Positions 6,328 to 9,215 of a DNA stretch of 9,215 bases are shown here, in pieces. Within the stretch, counting starts at the first letter, position 1; each line of letters opens with the position of its first letter. This DNA comes from Deferribacteraceae bacterium. Lineage in GTDB: Bacteria > Chrysiogenota > Deferribacteres > Deferribacterales > JAISNW01. The translations under genes and the position numbers were made by a program. Location of the stretch: contig JAISNW010000238.1 in NCBI GenBank assembly GCA_031276055.1, forward strand, positions 1 through 9,215, in the 5' to 3' direction. The notes beneath the pieces were generated by a model. The model made no database searches, had not been told where the DNA came from, and saw only the letters and a list, made by a program, of their open reading frames with translations.

Positions 6328-8063
6328 GCCCGCGATACAGGTGGGTTTACGAGTCGGCTGACAAAGGGAAGGCTTTATTGCTCTCTCAGGCTCTCTCAAT
6401 ACCCGCTGTGATCGCGGAGATCCTCATTAAAAGGGGGATGAGTGAACCTGAACTGGTTCGCGGTTTTTTTAAGAGTTCTCTTAATTCCACTATCGATCCA
6501 TTCATTATGAAAGATATGTATAAAGGTGCAAACCGTCTTGCAGCTGCAGTTAAGAAGGGCGAGCATATCTGCATATACGGCGATTACGATGTGGATGGGA
6601 TCACTGCTGCATCTCTAATGCTCCTCTTTTTGAAGACTCTAGGGGTAAACGCTGACTATTATATCCCAAACCGCCTAGATGAAGGCTACGGCTTGAATAT
6701 TAATTCTATAAAAGAGATAGCGCAAAAGGGAACAAAGCTCTTAATTACAGTTGACTGCGGCATCTCCGCATTTGAAGAAGCCGCTTATGCAGCCAGCATC
6801 GGCATCGATCTTATCATCACCGATCACCACCAAGCAGGCGATAACATCCCTACAGCTCAAGCAGTTATCAACCCGATGCGCAAAGACGATCCTTACCCGT
6901 TTAAGATGCTGGCGGGAGTTGGAGTGGCGTTTAAGCTATGCTGCGCTGTCCGCAGCGTCTTACGCAGCGACCCTGAATTCAACGGAGAGCTTCCAAACCT
7001 AAAACAGTTTTTAGATATAGTCGCTTTAGGCACAGTTTCAGATGTTATGCCGCTTTACGGCGAAAATAGAATTATGGTTGTCCACGGCTTAAAGATACTC
7101 TCATCAAGCGATGTGCGGGTGGGGATCGACGAGCTTAAAAAAGCTGCAGGGATCGAAAAGGTTCAATTTTCATCTACACATATAGCTTTCGCCCTAGCCC
7201 CTAGAATAAACGCGGTGGGGCGGCTAGGCGATTCTTATAGAGGAGTTGATCTCCTAATTTCCACAGATAGGCTCAAAGCGCAGGAGACAGCAAAACAGTT
7301 GAACCGCGAAAACCTTTTTCGGCAAGAGCTGGAAAATCAGCTATTGAATGAAATCTACGAAAAGATAGCGAAAGACGGTTCTTTCACCTCAAGGCGCGGT
7401 TTAGTCTTATTTTCCCCTAAGTGGCACCCCGGTATACTAGGGATAGCAGCAAGCCGAATTGCAGAGCGGTATTTTAAGCCCACAATAATCCTCACAGAGG
7501 ATGATGGGCTCTTGAAAGGTTCTGCTAGAAGCATCCCAGCCTTCAACTTATATGAAGGGTTGGCTTCTATCTCTGATCTATTCCTCTCTTTTGGGGGGCA
7601 CAAATATGCAGCAGGGGTTAAATTAAAGGCTGAGAGGGGAGAAGAGCTTATTGAACGCTTTGACGCCGCTGTTAAGAGCGCCCTAAAAGATGAGGATTTC
7701 TTTCCAGAGCTCTATGTGGATGCTGTTTTACCGCCAAGAGAGATTAACGCAGGCTTTATGGATGCTCTCGCGGGGTTAGAGCCTTTCGGCGCCGCCAACC
7801 ACCAGCCGATCTTTATAACCACTGGCGTTAAAAAGTTGGGAAAGGTCGCTTTTGTTGGAAAGGATGATCCTAAAAAACATGCTAAATGCACTTTTCAAAA
7901 GGATGGCGTCATCCTCTCTGCAATAGGCTATAATATGAACTTCTACCGCGATATCCTTAATACGCATGATCGCTTTGACATCCTATATAATCTCTCATAC
8001 AATACCTATAATAATATTACAAAACCTCAACTTGTTTTAAGAGATCTGAGGGTTTCCTTGTGA
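6294..8063 (+). CDS. recJ: RecJ single-stranded-DNA-specific 5'-3' exonuclease
   Basis: The 589-residue length and motif order are typical of RecJ, a cytoplasmic Mn/Mg-dependent nuclease acting in RecF-pathway recombination, mismatch repair and stalled-fork processing. DHH-domain motifs are intact: GDYDVDG (96-102, with D97, D99 and D101), VDCGI (153-157), the signature DHH (177-179) and GTVSD with D250. LAPRINAVGRLGD follows at 301-313. The DHHA1 domain has WHPGILGIAASRI (387-399), GSARSIP (409-415) and FGGHKYAAG (433-441), and the last 120 residues or so fit the RecJ OB-like DNA-binding domain. The ATG at 6294 comes six bases after an in-frame TAA and lies inside the upstream gene, with no good Shine-Dalgarno before it; TTG at 6297 is the only close alternative. 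Translation is therefore probably coupled to the upstream gene. The stop overlaps the rel start by four bases (GTGA). Confidence 0.97.
   Translation: MLEIGKRREFLSPRYRWVYESADKGKALLLSQALSIPAVIAEILIKRGMSEPELVRGFFKSSLNSTIDPFIMKDMYKGANRLAAAVKKGEHICIYGDYDVDGITAASLMLLFLKTLGVNADYYIPNRLDEGYGLNINSIKEIAQKGTKLLITVDCGISAFEEAAYAASIGIDLIITDHHQAGDNIPTAQAVINPMRKDDPYPFKMLAGVGVAFKLCCAVRSVLRSDPEFNGELPNLKQFLDIVALGTVSDVMPLYGENRIMVVHGLKILSSSDVRVGIDELKKAAGIEKVQFSSTHIAFALAPRINAVGRLGDSYRGVDLLISTDRLKAQETAKQLNRENLFRQELENQLLNEIYEKIAKDGSFTSRRGLVLFSPKWHPGILGIAASRIAERYFKPTIILTEDDGLLKGSARSIPAFNLYEGLASISDLFLSFGGHKYAAGVKLKAERGEELIERFDAAVKSALKDEDFFPELYVDAVLPPREINAGFMDALAGLEPFGAANHQPIFITTGVKKLGKVAFVGKDDPKKHAKCTFQKDGVILSAIGYNMNFYRDILNTHDRFDILYNLSYNTYNNITKPQLVLRDLRVSL
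8048..8052 (+). promoter_or_regulatory. Ribosome-binding site of rel
   Basis: GAGGG within the last codons of recJ lies seven bases before the GTG at 8060. This supports the GTG start and translational coupling through the GTGA overlap. Confidence 0.7.
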
Positions 8064-9215
8064 ACAACTCCGCCGCTCCCGCTAGAGTAATCCGTCTGAT
8101 GGATATTACCGAAGAGGTTAGAAAAAACCGACCTGATGAGGATATGGGGAGGCTTAACTCCGCCTATGTTTACGCCGCTACAAAACATTTTGGGCAGCTA
8201 AGGCAGAGCGGCGAGCCTTATATGGCGCATCCTCTATGGGTGGCTTATATCCTTGCCTCTATGAATATGGATCAAGATTCTGTAATTGCGGGGATGCTGC
8301 ATGACACCCTTGAAGATACAGACGCCACAATGGAAGAGGTTGAAGGGCTTTTTGGAAAAGATGTGGCTTTTCTAGTTGACAGCCTCACAAAGATATCGAA
8401 GATCGAGTTCAAGTCCAAAGAAGACAAGCAGGCGGAAAACTTCAGGAAGATGCTGATCTCCATATTGGAAGATATGCGGGTTATAATCATAAAATTGGCG
8501 GATCGGCTTCATAATATGCGCACTATTGGGCATTTAAGGCGCGAAAAACAAGAACGGATAGCCAAAGAAACTTTAGAGATATACGCACCCTTTGCCCACC
8601 GCTTAGGGATAGCATGGATAAAGTGGGAGCTTGAGGACCTTGCATTTCAGGTGCTTCATCCAGAAATTTACTCTGATCTAAGGCAGAAAGTCGGCTTAAA
8701 CCGTTCAGAGAGGGAGAATTACCTAGACAGAGTCCGCTGTGCTGTTGAAAATTTCCTCTTAAATGAAGGGATCGCCGCCAATGTTGACGGACGCCCTAAG
8801 CATTTCTACAGCATCTACGCAAAGATGGAGAAGAAAGGAGCAAGTTTTGACGAAATATATGATCTTCTAGCTCTACGGGTGCTTGTAGACACAGTTTCCA
8901 ACTGCTATGCAGCGCTGGGGGTTATCCACCACCACTTTAAGCCTGTACCGAACCGCTTGAAAGATTATATCGCCATGCCTAAGCCGAATATGTATCAGTC
9001 GCTTCATACTACAGTTATCGGTTTAGATGGGCATATGGTGGAATTTCAGATACGCACCTGGCAGATGCACAGAGTGGCTGAAGAGGGGGTCGCCGCCCAC
9101 TGGAAATATAAAGAGGGCGCTCCGTTTAATCCTAAAGCGGATTCCCGCTTTGATTGGCTGAAACAGCTCTTAGATCAGAAAAATTCTGCCAATGAGATGG
9201 TGGAAACCTTAAAAG
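8060..9215 (+). CDS. rel: Bifunctional (p)ppGpp synthetase/hydrolase, Rel/SpoT family (3' end outside window)
   Basis: The first 385 residues are present. The N-terminal HD hydrolase domain has all its metal-binding motifs: H57 in YMAHPLW, H81/D82 in LHDTLEDT and D148 in KLADRLHNMRT. The synthetase domain follows with RPKHFYSIYAKM (245-256), D268 in EIYDLLALRVL, YIAMPKPNMYQSLHTTV (303-319) and E328 in MVEFQIRT. The loop N-R-L-K-D (298-302) is of the RxKD type known from bifunctional Rel/SpoT enzymes, not the ExDD type of synthetase-only RelA. The enzyme should therefore both make (p)ppGpp from ATP and GDP/GTP and degrade it, controlling the stringent response. The C-terminal TGS, helical, zinc-finger and ACT regions would lie beyond the window. 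The start is GTG overlapping the recJ stop, with GAGGG upstream. No alternative ribosomal regulation is visible. Confidence 0.96.
   Translation, partial: MNNSAAPARVIRLMDITEEVRKNRPDEDMGRLNSAYVYAATKHFGQLRQSGEPYMAHPLWVAYILASMNMDQDSVIAGMLHDTLEDTDATMEEVEGLFGKDVAFLVDSLTKISKIEFKSKEDKQAENFRKMLISILEDMRVIIIKLADRLHNMRTIGHLRREKQERIAKETLEIYAPFAHRLGIAWIKWELEDLAFQVLHPEIYSDLRQKVGLNRSERENYLDRVRCAVENFLLNEGIAANVDGRPKHFYSIYAKMEKKGASFDEIYDLLALRVLVDTVSNCYAALGVIHHHFKPVPNRLKDYIAMPKPNMYQSLHTTVIGLDGHMVEFQIRTWQMHRVAEEGVAAHWKYKEGAPFNPKADSRFDWLKQLLDQKNSANEMVETLK

Noticed and set aside
6751..7002. 83-residue open frame on the + strand
   Set aside because: It lies wholly inside recJ in another frame, where the recJ frame carries the conserved DHH motifs.

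Overview
The window looks like a compact chromosomal stretch from a motile Gram-negative bacterium of moderate GC content. An exported protein ending in a beta-barrel-like C-terminus, a CpoB/YbgF-type lipoprotein, a CheV chemotaxis protein and a sigma-54-type promoter all point to a diderm flagellated lineage such as Deferribacterota or a relative of the former Deltaproteobacteria. That placement is a low-confidence inference from gene content. I see no rRNA, tRNA, CRISPR array, insertion sequence, phage gene or other mobile element, and no obvious compositional break.

Left block (1-3152, + strand): three membrane-transport genes packed head to tail. They are the C-terminal part of a cation diffusion facilitator (cut by the window edge), an MscS-type mechanosensitive channel whose GTG start overlaps the previous TAG by one base, and a ClC-family chloride channel/transporter with two C-terminal CBS domains. 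They probably form one ion and osmotic homeostasis operon.

Middle block (3139-5795, - strand): cheV, a cpoB/ybgF-like coiled-coil/TPR lipoprotein gene, and a gene for an unrecognised secreted, probably outer-membrane beta-barrel protein. cheV and cpoB share an ATGA stop/start overlap and the barrel gene follows after 42 bases, so this is probably one operon led by cheV. A close match to a sigma-54 promoter with exact GG-N10-GC spacing lies just upstream of cheV. The 3' end of the barrel gene overlaps the 3' end of the ClC gene by 14 bases, with no intergenic terminator.

Right block (5992-9215, + strand): a small single-pass membrane protein of unknown function (best start a TTG with a strong Shine-Dalgarno), recJ (single-strand DNA exonuclease) and a bifunctional Rel/SpoT (p)ppGpp synthetase/hydrolase cut by the window end. 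All three coding regions overlap, so they are likely co-transcribed from a sigma-70 promoter (TTGACA-N17-TATCCT) in the divergent region 5796-5991. That region also holds an 11-base palindrome placed to affect both divergent promoters.

Most genes are familiar families. The less ordinary parts are the sigma-54-driven cheV-cpoB-barrel operon, the unknown barrel and small membrane proteins, and the altered residues in the ClC protein. I found no clear evidence of an entirely new system.
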